From an uncultured Duncaniella sp. (GTDB lineage: Bacteria; Bacteroidota; Bacteroidia; Bacteroidales; Muribaculaceae), in contig CAJTJG010000003.1 in the NCBI GenBank assembly GCA_910576785.1, positions 38,408-102,407 on the forward strand: a stretch of DNA of 64,000 nt, written 5' to 3'. Shown piece after piece: positions 17,050-26,333 of this stretch. The stretch's first letter is position 1. Every line of letters starts with the position of its first letter. The translations under genes were made by a program, and so were the position numbers. Under the pieces are notes generated by a model. It made no database searches. It was given only the letters and a program-made list of their open reading frames with translations, and was not told the origin of the DNA.

Positions 17050-17735
17050 ATGCTGTGTGTGTTTTTTGGTCTTGGACGGAAGGCATTCCAGAGTATTATG
17101 CCCACGCAAACCACGCCGAGAGCGAGGCCGGCATAGGTGAGATAGTCGTTATACTCTTCCACCTTGGCGTAGAGCTGCTCCTGCGGCACTACGGTACCGA
17201 GCCAATAGCCCAGCCCGCCGAGCACCACATTCCAGGTCAGGGCGCCAAGGCCGGTGAAGATGACAAACTTGCCTATGTTCATGCGTGCAAGGCCGGCGGG
17301 GATGGATATGAGCTGCCGCACGGCGGGGATGAGACGGCCCACGAATGTGGACACTGCGCCGTGGCGGTCAAAGTACTCTTCGGCATGGCGCACCTTGGCC
17401 TCGTCTATGAGACATGCGTGGCCTATGCGGCTGTTGGCGAATTTGTATACTATCGGGCGTCCGATCCACACGGACAGATAGTAGTTGATGAGCGCTCCGA
17501 TGATGGCTCCGAGCGTGGCGAGGGCTATAATGGCTATGATATTGACATCATGCTTTGTGCAGGCCAGATAGGCGGCCGGTGGCACAATGACCTCGGAGGG
17601 GAAGGGGATAAACGAGCTCTCGATGATCATGAACCCAAGTACGAGCAGATAGACGGTCGATGCATCTGCCGTCAGGAAGTCGGCCATGATACGGGCGGGG
17701 TCGAAGAGCGTGAGGAGAGTTACGAAATCGAGCAT
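17046..17735 (-). CDS. DedA family membrane protein
   Basis: A 229-residue inner-membrane protein of the DedA/VTT group, whose members are implicated in lipid carrier flipping and envelope homeostasis. The signature ESSFIPFPSEVIVPPAAYLA is near 40-60, and FVGRLIPAVRQLISIPAGLARM matches the conserved [FY]xRxxPxxR segment. Several hydrophobic helices and a Lys/Arg-containing C-terminus. Overlaps rpe by 4 bp. Substrate not predictable from sequence. Confidence 0.88.
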   Translation of the reverse strand: MLDFVTLLTLFDPARIMADFLTADASTVYLLVLGFMIIESSFIPFPSEVIVPPAAYLACTKHDVNIIAIIALATLGAIIGALINYYLSVWIGRPIVYKFANSRIGHACLIDEAKVRHAEEYFDRHGAVSTFVGRLIPAVRQLISIPAGLARMNIGKFVIFTGLGALTWNVVLGGLGYWLGTVVPQEQLYAKVEEYNDYLTYAGLALGVVCVGIILWNAFRPRPKNTHSI

Positions 17736-17787
17736 AGTAGTTTTTTGATGATTATGAATTCGGATGCAAAGTTAAGCAAAAATAATT

Positions 17788-18759
17788 TTATAATCCCATA
17801 TAAAGGTAAGTCATGTAGCCCACATAGCACGCCACCATCACCACACCTTCGGCACGGGTGATGGTGCGGCGCCGGTAGAACCAGCCGAATGCCCAGAATA
17901 TCAGCGATGCTCCTGCGAGCACAATAAGGTCGGCTATTGATATCGAGCCAAACGAAAGGGGCATGATTGTGGCCGTGGCGCCAAGCACGAAGAAAATGTT
18001 GAATATGCACGATCCTATGACGTTGCCCAGACATATGCCGGGATAGCCCTTCACGGCGGCGGCCACCGAGGTGGCGAGTTCGGGCAGCGAGGTGCCCGCG
18101 GCAAGGATGGTCAGACCTATGAGTGCATCGCTCCACCCCAGCGCGCGGGCCAGACCGGAGGCGCCGTCAACAAACCAGTTGCCGCCGAGTATCAGTCCGC
18201 CAAGTCCGCCTATGAGCAACAGCAACGCCTTGGGGAGCGGTATCTGCTTGCTGCGCGATCCGTCGGAGGTCACGGGGTCATCATGAGGAGCGCTCTTGGC
18301 CGAGGCAAAGGTATAGCGCATGAAGATGATGAAGAAAAGCAACAGCAGCAGTCCGTCCACCCTTGTGAGCGTCATCGGCGTGCCGTCGATGAATGGTGAG
18401 CTCCCCATCACGAGCAGGACCACCGAGGAGAGCACCACGAGCGGTATTTCGTTGATGAGCACGCCGCGTGTCACGGTGATAGGCTTGACAATGGCCACGA
18501 CGCCTATTATCACCAGTATGTTGAATATATTCGACCCCACGATATTACCGATAGCCATCTCGGTGGAGGCATTGATGGCACTCATCACCGACACGACGAG
18601 TTCCGGTGCGCTCGTCATCATGGATACGATAGTCAGACCTATTATGAAGTCGCTCATCCCAAGCCGTTTGGCTATTGCGGCTGAGCCATCGGTCATATAG
18701 TTGGCTCCGCCGAGTATCAACAGCAGTCCGGCTATGAGCATAAAAATATTCAGTAGCAT
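17788..18759 (-). CDS. CaCA family calcium/sodium (cation) antiporter
   Basis: A 323-residue inner-membrane antiporter of the YrbG type. The two inverted alpha-repeats are clear: SMMTSAPELVVSVMSA...GNIVGSNIFNILV in the N-half and AAGTSLPELATSVAAAVKG...GNVIGSCIFNIFF in the C-half, carrying the ion-binding Glu residues. A basic loop rich in Ser/Asp (about 150-175) separates the halves. The ATG at 18759 begins with a hydrophobic helix; the longer upstream frame has no homology and runs into the next gene. Confidence 0.9.
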   Translation of the reverse strand: MLLNIFMLIAGLLLILGGANYMTDGSAAIAKRLGMSDFIIGLTIVSMMTSAPELVVSVMSAINASTEMAIGNIVGSNIFNILVIIGVVAIVKPITVTRGVLINEIPLVVLSSVVLLVMGSSPFIDGTPMTLTRVDGLLLLLFFIIFMRYTFASAKSAPHDDPVTSDGSRSKQIPLPKALLLLIGGLGGLILGGNWFVDGASGLARALGWSDALIGLTILAAGTSLPELATSVAAAVKGYPGICLGNVIGSCIFNIFFVLGATATIMPLSFGSISIADLIVLAGASLIFWAFGWFYRRRTITRAEGVVMVACYVGYMTYLYMGL

Positions 18760-18794
18760 GGTGAATGGAATTGTTGGAGGTGTATATGTGTGTG

Positions 18795-19382
18795 TCAGAG
18801 TATTCCGGCCGAGCGGAACAGAGTGGCGTAATGGGCCGCTTTCTTGTCGAGAGCCAGCGGGTAGGCGCGGCTGGTTGAAGGCATGCGCCATATATCCAGG
18901 CCGGAGGCGCTCTTCACCATGCACCCCATGCGCGGTATCTCCGTCGAGGTCAGGGTGGCCACTACCCCGGCGGCTTTCTCGCCGGTTGTTGCCACTGTGT
19001 GACACATGGGCATCTTGCCGAGCAATTCGTGCAGAGGTGCCGGCTCGAGTATCTCGAGATACTTGTCGGAGGCGTTACCCTTGAGGCGTCTCACCTTGCG
19101 GCCGGTATCGCTCAGGGCTATCCCCTTGTCAGTGAGGAGTGCCTTGATGGCATCCAGGTCAAAGTCCCTGGACCCGGAGCGGAGCAGCCCCTCGCGCGAG
19201 CCGGTGAATATCAGACCCATCATATACCAGAAGTCGTTGGTGCGGTTGGGATAATAGAACTCCATGCTCCATCTGTGCTCGCCGGGAGGGAATGTGCCCA
19301 TGATGAGCACCCTGGCCCCCTCCGGTATGAAGGGGGGCCAGGGATGCGTCTCTATGATGATATCTTTGTCTGTTTGTGTCAT
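18795..19382 (-). CDS. Uracil-DNA glycosylase family protein
   Basis: A 195-residue protein of the UDG superfamily. The N-terminal motif MGTFPPGEHRWSMEFYYPN is the group-specific form of the catalytic loop, followed by NDFWYMMGLIF; PSTSRAY near 170 matches the base-binding loop. Such small Bacteroidetes proteins are usually annotated as mismatch or uracil glycosylases, but the lesion specificity cannot be read from sequence. Same strand as the antiporter gene, 35 bp upstream of it. Confidence 0.8.
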   Translation of the reverse strand: MTQTDKDIIIETHPWPPFIPEGARVLIMGTFPPGEHRWSMEFYYPNRTNDFWYMMGLIFTGSREGLLRSGSRDFDLDAIKALLTDKGIALSDTGRKVRRLKGNASDKYLEILEPAPLHELLGKMPMCHTVATTGEKAAGVVATLTSTEIPRMGCMVKSASGLDIWRMPSTSRAYPLALDKKAAHYATLFRSAGIL

Positions 19383-19392
19383 GTACGTGATG

Positions 19393-20151
19393 TCACATTA
19401 CGATTTTCCTACCGTCCACGATATAGATGCCGTGGCCGGGATTGTCTACCCGTCGTCCGAGCAGGTCATAATATATTTTTTCACGGTCCTCACCATCGTT
19501 GTCCATGGACGGAGTGGTGATACCGGTGGCTATCTCCGTGTGTTCCACAAAGCGGAAACTCCATTCGTTGGCTTCTTCCGAGTAGGTCTCATACCATAGG
19601 TTGATGGCATAGTCCTGCTTGGCGCCGCCGCAGTTCATGAACTTGAACTGTGAGTTGATGGTGCGGTCAGTGGCCAGGGCGCAGTACGATTCGCCCGTAG
19701 CCTCGTCCACGCCGCTCATGGTGGGGGTGGTGATGAACTCGAAGCCATATTTGTCCGACGGATTCTCACGCGCGGGAGTGGATATGTATCTCCATCTGCC
19801 GTCCACTCCGAGCGATGTAGGCATGGTGCTGACATATCCCTCGGGATCGGCGCGGCATATCATGGCGTAGAGGTCGGGATTGTCGGGCGAGGGCTCGAAG
19901 CGCCAGTACTGATAGTCGGCTTCGGGGAGATCGGAGGGTATCTGATCGGCCGACCACAGCAACCCCGGGTGTTCGGATTCTTCGGGGAAATACTGTATGC
20001 AGCGGTTGTCGCGCACGCCGTCATTGCCATTGTAGCGGGTCACGAGTCTGTACCATTTGTCCGGATCCGGTTTCTGGAAATCCTGGGCCATGGTAGAGAG
20101 GATGCCGGCGGTGGCCAGTATAGCCATTGAGCAGAGAGTCCTGAGTGTCAT
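19393..20151 (-). CDS. Secreted protein with lectin-like beta region and type-IX-like tail
   Basis: A 252-residue protein from the ATG at 20151 (MTLRTLCSMAILATAGILST, signal peptide). Residues 30-200 contain motifs such as KWYRLVTRYNG, QYWRFEPSPDNPDLYAMICR and SYCALATD, a pattern seen in ricin-like or other beta-trefoil modules. That assignment is weak. The C-terminus (YYDLLGRRVDNPGHGIYIVD then GRKIVM) resembles a short sorting tail of the type IX system. 10 bp upstream of the UDG-like gene. Function unknown. Confidence 0.65.
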   Translation of the reverse strand: MTLRTLCSMAILATAGILSTMAQDFQKPDPDKWYRLVTRYNGNDGVRDNRCIQYFPEESEHPGLLWSADQIPSDLPEADYQYWRFEPSPDNPDLYAMICRADPEGYVSTMPTSLGVDGRWRYISTPARENPSDKYGFEFITTPTMSGVDEATGESYCALATDRTINSQFKFMNCGGAKQDYAINLWYETYSEEANEWSFRFVEHTEIATGITTPSMDNDGEDREKIYYDLLGRRVDNPGHGIYIVDGRKIVM

Positions 20152-20250
20152 GAGATGATAGTTGAAACGGTTGTGAAATAGTGTTTTCAACTATAACGTC
20201 ATGACGTGTTCAAATGTTCTCAACTGTCTGATATGTGGCGGCGTGGCACT

Positions 20251-20335
20251 AAAAAAAGTACGGATAAGGGACAAAAGTACGACAATGAATTATTCTTTTG
20301 TCACTTTTGTCCCTTATCCGTTCTTTTGTATCGTT
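20251..20335. repeat. Palindromic intergenic element, copy D
   Basis: Arms 20260-20285 and 20296-20321 share a perfect 20-bp inner match beginning ACGGATAAGGGACAAAAGT, then diverge by a 2-nt insertion. Short loop, without the ATACAGATAATTA motif of other copies. Lies after the efp stop region, in the upstream spacer of the secreted protein gene. Confidence 0.75.
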
Positions 20336-20386
20336 CAGTCGGCCACGCTTATCTTTGGCGTGTTGACTGTGGAGTTGAGCTGAGTC

Positions 20387-20953
20387 TTACTCCTTGACGC
20401 GCTCCTTGTACGAACCGTCGCGTGTGTCGATCACAACCTTGTCGCCGATGTTGCAGAAGAGGGGCACACGTACCTCGGCGCCGGTCTCGACTGTAGCGGG
20501 CTTGAGAGTGTTGGTGGCGGTGTCACCCTTGATGCCGGGCTCGGTGTAGGTGATCTCGAGTACTACTGATGTGGGCATCTCGCAGGTGAGGATGGTGTCG
20601 GAGGCGGCGTGAACCATAGCCTCGCAGATGTCACCCTCCTTGAGGAACTGTACTCCGTCGATGCTCTCGCCGGGGATAGCTACCTGCTCGAATGTCTCGG
20701 TGTGCATGAAGTTGTATCCCATGTCGTCCTTGTAGAGATACTGGTAGGGACGGCGCTCGATGCGCACTTCATTTACCTTTACGCCGGAGTTCCAGGTCTT
20801 GTCGAGCACGCGTCCGGTCTTGACGTTCTTGAGTTTTGTGCGCACGAAAGCGGGGCCTTTGCCGGGCTTTACGTGGAGGAATTCAACGATGAAGAAGTAC
20901 TGGCCGTCGATATCGAGGCACATGCCGTTTTTAAAGTCTGCAGTTGTTGCCAT
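20387..20953 (-). CDS. efp: Elongation factor P
   Basis: A 188-residue three-domain OB-fold protein that relieves ribosome stalling at proline stretches. The modified-loop region KPGKGPAFVR has Lys at the position modified in many species. Conserved RVPLFCNIGDKVVIDTRDGSY closes the protein. Full family length. 42 bp downstream of slyD on the same strand. Confidence 0.96.
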   Translation of the reverse strand: MATTADFKNGMCLDIDGQYFFIVEFLHVKPGKGPAFVRTKLKNVKTGRVLDKTWNSGVKVNEVRIERRPYQYLYKDDMGYNFMHTETFEQVAIPGESIDGVQFLKEGDICEAMVHAASDTILTCEMPTSVVLEITYTEPGIKGDTATNTLKPATVETGAEVRVPLFCNIGDKVVIDTRDGSYKERVKE

Positions 20954-20995
20954 GTGGTTGGTATAGCTGGGATTTTTTCTTTTTTGAGTTGTCTA

Positions 20996-21568
20996 TCAGT
21001 TACAGTTGCCGCAGCATCCGCCGCCCTCCTCCGATGAGGAGTCACAGCATCCGCCGCCACATCCGCCGCATCCGCCGCCGCAGGAGGGATGGATCTCCTC
21101 GGGAGTGGCGTCACGCACGGTGACCACGTGGCCCTTGAAGCGCAGATCCTTGCCTACGAGGGGGTGGTTGAAGTCCATCTTCACATGATCGGCGGTCACC
21201 TCGAGCACTACGCCCGATATCTGGTAGCCGTCGGCGGTGAGCATAGGCACGCGGGCACCCTCGTGGATCACCTCGGTGTCAAGGTTGCCCTTGTCATCAA
21301 GGAAAATATCGCGGTCGAGTGTGGCCACATCATCGGGATTGTAGGGGAAGCCCTCCGACGATGCCACGGGCACGTTGAACTCGCTCCCCTGCTCAAGCCC
21401 TTCGAGGGCGCGTGAGAGGGGGATTATCATGCCGGGTGTGATGCCGAAGATGAAACGTTCGGGGTTGGTGTCGTCCACGCTGTGCACCATGTTCTCGGTG
21501 CCGTCGGGGAGACATTCATAGAGATCGTAGGCGATCTCAACATATTTTCCGGGGAGGATTTTTTCCAT
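20996..21568 (-). CDS. slyD: FKBP-type peptidyl-prolyl isomerase SlyD
   Basis: A 190-residue SlyD-type chaperone and prolyl isomerase. It has the split FKBP domain with an insert-in-flap region (ALEGLEQGSEFNVPVASSEGF, then LTADGYQISGVVLEV) and GKDLRFKGHVVTVRDATPEE. The last 30 residues are a Cys/Gly/His-rich tail with about nine Cys, the metal-binding (often Ni2+) tail known in SlyD. Cytoplasmic. Same-strand neighbours efp and a zinc-ribbon protein. Confidence 0.92.
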   Translation of the reverse strand: MEKILPGKYVEIAYDLYECLPDGTENMVHSVDDTNPERFIFGITPGMIIPLSRALEGLEQGSEFNVPVASSEGFPYNPDDVATLDRDIFLDDKGNLDTEVIHEGARVPMLTADGYQISGVVLEVTADHVKMDFNHPLVGKDLRFKGHVVTVRDATPEEIHPSCGGGCGGCGGGCCDSSSEEGGGCCGNCN

Positions 21569-21626
21569 AGGTGGAGGAATGGGGGGAATAGTGGAGAGAT
21601 TTTATGTGTGTGGATGGGGGGTGAGA

Positions 21627-22394
21627 TCAGTCGTTGGTCACGCCTGCGAGCTCCGGATCGATCATGATACGTCCGCAATACTCGCACACGATGATTTTCT
21701 TGTGCATCTTGATCTCCATCTGGCGCTGCGGGGGGATACGGTTGAAGCAGCCGCCGCAGGCGTTGCGCTGGATGTAGACCACGCCGAGGCCGTTGCGGGC
21801 GTTCTTGCGTATGCGCTTGAAGGCATTGAGTGTGCGCTGATCGTCGATCTTGGCCTCGAGCTCCTTGGCCTGCATGCGCAGACGCTCCTCGTCCTTCTTG
21901 GTCTCGGAGACGATCTCCTCGAGCTGCTGGCGCTTCTCGGCGAGGATATGGTTGCGGTCGGTCAGGGCCTCCTCGGCGGCGGCGATGTCGGCGGTCTTGG
22001 TCTCGGTCTCGCGGGCATACTGGCCTATGCGTTTCTCCGAGAGCTGGATCTCGAGGGTCTGGAACTCTATCTCCTTCGAGAGAAGATCGAACTCGCGGTT
22101 GTTCTTCACATTGTCGAGCTGAGTCTTGTAGGTGGCTATCTGATTCTGTGCCACTTCGATCTTGTGCTTCTCCTGGGCCGACTTGGAGCGGAGATCCTCG
22201 ATCTCGGCGTGATACTTGTCGATGCGTGTGTGAAGCCCCTCGATGTTGTCCTCAAGGTCGCGCACCTCGTCGGGGAGCTCACCGCGGATAGTGCGGATAC
22301 GGTCTATCTCCGAGAGGATGGTCTGGAGCTCGTAGAGCGAGCGCAGGCGCTGCTCAACTGAGTTGGCTTGTTCGTTTTTAGTCTCTTTGGCCAT
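21627..22394 (-). CDS. Coiled-coil zinc-ribbon protein (DUF164/CdsZ type)
   Basis: A 255-residue protein with a long helical coiled coil from about 5 to 190 (heptads rich in Glu, Lys, Leu) and a C-terminal C4 zinc ribbon: CGGCFNRIPPQ and CEYCGRIM. This is the family of bacterial zinc-ribbon proteins of uncertain role, with links to peptidoglycan or division in some species. In Bacteroidetes the gene commonly sits next to a Nif3-like gene, as here, 25 bp downstream of it. Confidence 0.88.
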   Translation of the reverse strand: MAKETKNEQANSVEQRLRSLYELQTILSEIDRIRTIRGELPDEVRDLEDNIEGLHTRIDKYHAEIEDLRSKSAQEKHKIEVAQNQIATYKTQLDNVKNNREFDLLSKEIEFQTLEIQLSEKRIGQYARETETKTADIAAAEEALTDRNHILAEKRQQLEEIVSETKKDEERLRMQAKELEAKIDDQRTLNAFKRIRKNARNGLGVVYIQRNACGGCFNRIPPQRQMEIKMHKKIIVCEYCGRIMIDPELAGVTND

Positions 22395-22419
22395 ATTTTG
22401 ATGTTTTCTGTGTCAGTGC

Positions 22420-23214
22420 TCAGACATATTTCATAGGGTTGTAGCCGCTCGATGAAATATGGACTGCAAAGTTAGGAAATTTTTCGGAAATTATCTTTGA
22501 AAAAATTGACTTAGTGCATTTTTCGCTGTCGTAGTGTCCGGTGTCCACGATGAGTATATCACGGTGATAGTCCAGAAAGTCGTGGTAGCGTACATCGGAT
22601 GTCACATAGACATCGGCTCCCGCCTTGATGGCATCGGCTATGAACTCGCCCCCCGATCCGGTGCACAGCGCCACGGTGCTCACCGTGGATGGAGCTCCGC
22701 ATGCCGACACTCGCACGGCGTCGGTCTCATACACTCTCTTGACCTCTTCAATGAACTCCGGGGCTCCCATGGCTGCGGGGAGAGTCCCCACTACGCCGAG
22801 TCCGGCGCCGGGCATATTACCCTCCACGAGGGGATGCATGTCGTGCAGCCCCAGCCTCAGCCCCAGTTCGTGGCTCACACCCTCGGGGGCACTGTCGAGC
22901 GCCGTGTGCGACGAGTAGACGGCTATCCCCCGGCCTATGGCGGTGATTACCGCTCGTTGCGAAGGTGTGGCCCCCGTGATGCTGCGGAGTCCTTTGAAAA
23001 TGAGCGGATGGTGGGAGATGATGAGGTTACACCCTTCCCTCGATGCCTCGTCCACCACGCTTTCGGTGACGTCAAGACACACCAAAGCCCCCGTGCACTC
23101 GGTGGTGGCGGGGTTCTTTGGTGTCAGCTGCCAGCCTGTGTTATCCCAGGATTCCTGGAGTCCCGGCGGAGCAAATGACTCTATGGCGTCAATGATATCC
23201 TGTTGGGAGATCAC
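22420..23214 (-). CDS. Nif3-like dinuclear metal-centre protein
   Basis: A 264-residue member of the NIF3/DUF34 family, which binds two metal ions in a hexameric ring. Metal-ligand stretches: SHHPLIFKGLRS, YSSHTALDSAPEG, and TSDVRYHDFLDYHRDILIVD followed by TGHYDSE. It is short relative to the roughly 365-residue Bacteroidetes form, so the PII-like insert in the middle is missing. The start overlaps the aspS stop (ATGA). Function of the family is still debated. Confidence 0.9.
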   Translation of the reverse strand: MISQQDIIDAIESFAPPGLQESWDNTGWQLTPKNPATTECTGALVCLDVTESVVDEASREGCNLIISHHPLIFKGLRSITGATPSQRAVITAIGRGIAVYSSHTALDSAPEGVSHELGLRLGLHDMHPLVEGNMPGAGLGVVGTLPAAMGAPEFIEEVKRVYETDAVRVSACGAPSTVSTVALCTGSGGEFIADAIKAGADVYVTSDVRYHDFLDYHRDILIVDTGHYDSEKCTKSIFSKIISEKFPNFAVHISSSGYNPMKYV

Positions 23215-24968
23215 TTCTGCTTGAGGTCGATCTTTATCTGGAGCTCATCGAGCTGGGTGTCGTCGATGGCCGAGGGGGCGTCGATCATCATGTCGCGGCC
23301 CGAGTTGTTCTTGGGGAAGGCTATGACGTCGCGGATGGAGTCGAGTCCGGCAAGGATGGACACGAAACGGTCAAATCCGAAGGCGAGACCGCCGTGAGGG
23401 GGCGCGCCATATTTGAACGCATTCATCAGGAAGCCGAACTTGTACTGAGCGTCCTCCTCCGAGAGGCCCAGCAGACGGAACATCTTGTCCTGGAGCTCTG
23501 CCTCGTGGATACGTATGGAGCCGCCGCCGAGCTCGTTGCCGTTCACCACCATGTCATAAGCGGTGGCACGCACGGCGCCGGTGTCGGAGTCGAGCAGATG
23601 GATATCGTCGGGGTTGGGCGACGTGAAGGGGTGGTGCATGGCGTAGTAGCGCTGTGTCTCCTCATCCCACTCGAAGAGGGGGAAGTCGATCACCCAGAGG
23701 CAGGAGAACTTCTGCGGGTCGCGCAGACCAAGGCGTGATCCCATCTCGAGGCGCAGCTCGCACAGCTGCTTGCGGGTCTTCATGGTCTCGCCGGCAAGGA
23801 TGAGCATGAGGTCGCCCTTCTGCGCACCGGCGCGGTCGGCCCACTTACGCAGGTCGTCTTCCGAGTAGAATTTGGACACTGACGACTTGATCGATCCGTC
23901 CTCCTCCATCTTGACCCACATCATACCCTTGGCTCCTACCTGCGGACGCTTCACGAACTCCGTGAGCTGGTCGAGCTGCTTGCGGGTATAGCCTGCGCAT
24001 CCGGGAGCCACGATGGCTCCTACATAGGGCGCGTCATCGAGCACGGCGAATCCGTGGCCTTCGGTGAGATCCTTGATCTCCACAAACTCCATGCCGAAAC
24101 GGGTGTCGGGTTTGTCGGATCCGTAGAGGCGCATGGCGTCGGCCCATGTCATGCGGGGGAAAGGCTCGGTGAAGTCGATGTCCTTCACATACTTGAATAT
24201 GTGTTTTACAAGACCCTCGAACATCTGGAGCACATCCTCCTGGTTTACAAACGACATCTCGCAGTCTATCTGTGTGAACTCGGGCTGGCGGTCGGCACGC
24301 AGGTCTTCGTCGCGGAAGCACTTTACTATCTGGAAGTAACGGTCGAAGCCGCTCACCATAAGGAGCTGCTTGAACGTCTGCGGCGACTGGGGCAGGGCGT
24401 AGAACTCACCGGGGTTCATGCGTGAAGGCACCACGAAGTCGCGGGCGCCCTCGGGAGTCGACTTGATGAGCACCGGAGTCTCTACCTCAAGGAAGCCCTT
24501 GGAGTCGAGATAGCGGCGTATCTCGAATGCCATCTTGTGGCGCAGCTCGAGATTGCGGCGCACACATGAGCGGCGCAGATCCAGATAGCGGTACTTCATG
24601 CGCAGGTCATCGCCGCCGTCGGTATCGTCCTCGATGGTGAACGGAGGCACGTCCGAACGGTTGAGCACCTTGAGCCCGGTGGCTATGATCTCTATGTCGC
24701 CGGTGGGGAGGTTGGGGTTCTTGCTTGTGCGCTCGGCCACCTTGCCTGTCACCTGGATGACGAACTCGCGTCCGAGCTTGTTGGCGGCGTCGCAGAGAGC
24801 GGCGTCCGTATCGTTGTCAAACACTACTTGTGTGATGCCATAACGGTCACGCATGTCCACAAAGGTCATGCCTCCCATCTTGCGGGCGCGCTGCACCCAT
24901 CCGGCGAGTGTCACCTCGCGTCCGGCGTCACTGAGGCGGAGTTGTCCGCATGTGTCGGTCCTGTACAT
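23211..24968 (-). CDS. aspS: Aspartate-tRNA ligase
   Basis: A 585-residue bacterial-type class II synthetase. An OB-fold anticodon domain lies at about 1-110 (VTLAGWVQRARKMGGMTFVD, DRYGITQVVF). Motif 2 is FRDEDLRADRQPEFTQIDCE, followed by a GAD insertion domain. Motif 3 is HGGLAFGFDRFVSILAG near the C-terminus. Full length. Promoter directly upstream. The tRNA-Asp gene is elsewhere in this window (about 40.0 kb). Confidence 0.97.
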   Translation of the reverse strand: MYRTDTCGQLRLSDAGREVTLAGWVQRARKMGGMTFVDMRDRYGITQVVFDNDTDAALCDAANKLGREFVIQVTGKVAERTSKNPNLPTGDIEIIATGLKVLNRSDVPPFTIEDDTDGGDDLRMKYRYLDLRRSCVRRNLELRHKMAFEIRRYLDSKGFLEVETPVLIKSTPEGARDFVVPSRMNPGEFYALPQSPQTFKQLLMVSGFDRYFQIVKCFRDEDLRADRQPEFTQIDCEMSFVNQEDVLQMFEGLVKHIFKYVKDIDFTEPFPRMTWADAMRLYGSDKPDTRFGMEFVEIKDLTEGHGFAVLDDAPYVGAIVAPGCAGYTRKQLDQLTEFVKRPQVGAKGMMWVKMEEDGSIKSSVSKFYSEDDLRKWADRAGAQKGDLMLILAGETMKTRKQLCELRLEMGSRLGLRDPQKFSCLWVIDFPLFEWDEETQRYYAMHHPFTSPNPDDIHLLDSDTGAVRATAYDMVVNGNELGGGSIRIHEAELQDKMFRLLGLSEEDAQYKFGFLMNAFKYGAPPHGGLAFGFDRFVSILAGLDSIRDVIAFPKNNSGRDMMIDAPSAIDDTQLDELQIKIDLKQK

Positions 24969-24992
24969 ATATTTTTAAGGTATAATTCGCCG

Positions 24993-25023
24993 CAAAATTA
25001 CGTAAAAATCCTAAAAAATCAAA
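24993..25023 (-). promoter_or_regulatory. Promoter of aspS
   Basis: On the minus strand: TTTG (25020-25023), a 19-nt spacer and TAATTTTG (24993-25000), a full match to the Bacteroidetes promoter. It lies 25 bp before the aspS ATG and overlaps the 3' flank of menA, so aspS with nif3 starts its own transcript. Confidence 0.75.
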
Positions 25024-25038
25024 AATTCAATTTATGTG

Positions 25039-25914
25039 TCACAAAATCGTGCACAGCAGGAATGCCGCGGCATAGAGCAGCATAAGGCATGCCGTCATAC
25101 CCAGCAGCGGGTTGAGTTGCCGCCCTGACCGGCGTGCGAGTGCCGTTGTCAGTGCCAGATGCAGTATTATGTAGATTACCGGTGGGATCCATCCGTAGCG
25201 CGAGGCAGCCAGCCATTCGGGAAATGTGAGTATGCACCCCGCGAAACCGTTGGCACAGTAGATCCACAGCATGGATCTCCGTCCGAGCATCACAGCGAGT
25301 GTGCGCTTGCCAACGCTCTTGTCATCGTCATGATCCCTGTAGTTGTTCACAATGAGCACATTGGCTCCCATCAGACCGATGCCGGCGGCTGCGGCTCCGA
25401 GCCACCATCCCCATGGTCCACCCATGAGCATGTATGTGAGGCACACTGGTATCAGTCCGAAGAAACATACCACAGCCACCTCGCCGAGCCCGTGGCGCGA
25501 CAGAGGATAAGGCCCTGTGCTGTAGGCCATCACCCCGAGGGCGGTGATGATTCCCGCTACGTACATCCACCAGGTGCCGTAGAGCGCCACGAGTATCACT
25601 CCGGTGACGCATGCCAGCCCGAGGGTTGACAGCGTGGCGGCAAGCATGGCGCGGGGGGTGATGTCACCCTCGGTGACGCCCCGGCGCGGACCCTCGCGCC
25701 CGGCGCGGTCCAGTCCGTCGCGGTAGTCAAAATATTCGTTGGCGAAGTTTGACGCTATCTGCGCCAGCAGTGCGAAAATCAGGCACAATACCAGCGGCAG
25801 GGTCTTGAAGTGCCATGTGAGCGCTCCAAGCCCTGCCGCATATACTATGCCTGCCAGCGATACAGGCAGTGTGCGTAATCGCATCGCCTCGACCCAGCAG
25901 GTGATTTTTTTCAT
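25039..25914 (-). CDS. menA: 1,4-dihydroxy-2-naphthoate polyprenyltransferase
   Basis: A 291-residue inner-membrane UbiA-family enzyme that prenylates DHNA in menaquinone synthesis. The Asp-rich motif 1 is NFANEYFDYRDGLDRAGREG, with the second Asp cluster NNYRDHDDDKSVGKRTLAV. AMRLRTLPVSLAG is the family N-terminus. About eight or nine membrane helices. The ATG at 25914 is preferred to a TTG at 25926 that would overlap the HIT gene. 4 bp after the HIT stop. Confidence 0.94.
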   Translation of the reverse strand: MKKITCWVEAMRLRTLPVSLAGIVYAAGLGALTWHFKTLPLVLCLIFALLAQIASNFANEYFDYRDGLDRAGREGPRRGVTEGDITPRAMLAATLSTLGLACVTGVILVALYGTWWMYVAGIITALGVMAYSTGPYPLSRHGLGEVAVVCFFGLIPVCLTYMLMGGPWGWWLGAAAAGIGLMGANVLIVNNYRDHDDDKSVGKRTLAVMLGRRSMLWIYCANGFAGCILTFPEWLAASRYGWIPPVIYIILHLALTTALARRSGRQLNPLLGMTACLMLLYAAAFLLCTIL

Positions 25915-25918
25915 GATG

Positions 25919-26311
25919 TTATTCAAATTCCTTGGCTATGGCTTCGGCTATGCGTGCCATCTCCTCGGGGGGAAGTTGCTGTTTGTGCGAGAAGTCCATG
26001 TCGGCCTCGCTGGAGATGGGGAGCAGATGGATGTGGGTGTGGGGCACTTCGAGACCTACCACTGCCACGCCCACTCTCTTGCAAGGCATGGCTTTCTCCA
26101 GTGCCTTGGCCACGCGGCGGGCAAACAGCATCAGGGCCTCATAATCCTCCTTCCCGAGGTCGAATATGTAGTCAACCTCCTTGCGCGGTATCACGAGCAC
26201 ATGGCCCGGAGCCACGGGATTGATGTCAAGAAAGGCATAGTGCCTGTCGTCGGCCGCCACCTTGTACGAGGGTATCTCTCCGGCGGCGATGCGGCTGAAT
26301 ATTGTTGCCAT
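25919..26311 (-). CDS. HIT family nucleotide hydrolase
   Basis: A 130-residue Hint-type protein. The histidine triad is HTHIHLLPIS near 92-101 (H-x-H-x-H). IFSRIAAGEIPSYKV and FLDINPVAPGHVLVIPRKEV are conserved. Likely hydrolyses adenosine phosphoramidates. Lies between greA and menA, a compact minus-strand unit. Confidence 0.95.
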   Translation of the reverse strand: MATIFSRIAAGEIPSYKVAADDRHYAFLDINPVAPGHVLVIPRKEVDYIFDLGKEDYEALMLFARRVAKALEKAMPCKRVGVAVVGLEVPHTHIHLLPISSEADMDFSHKQQLPPEEMARIAEAIAKEFE

Positions 26312-26333
26312 ATCAGTGGGGGGCTGTGTGTGA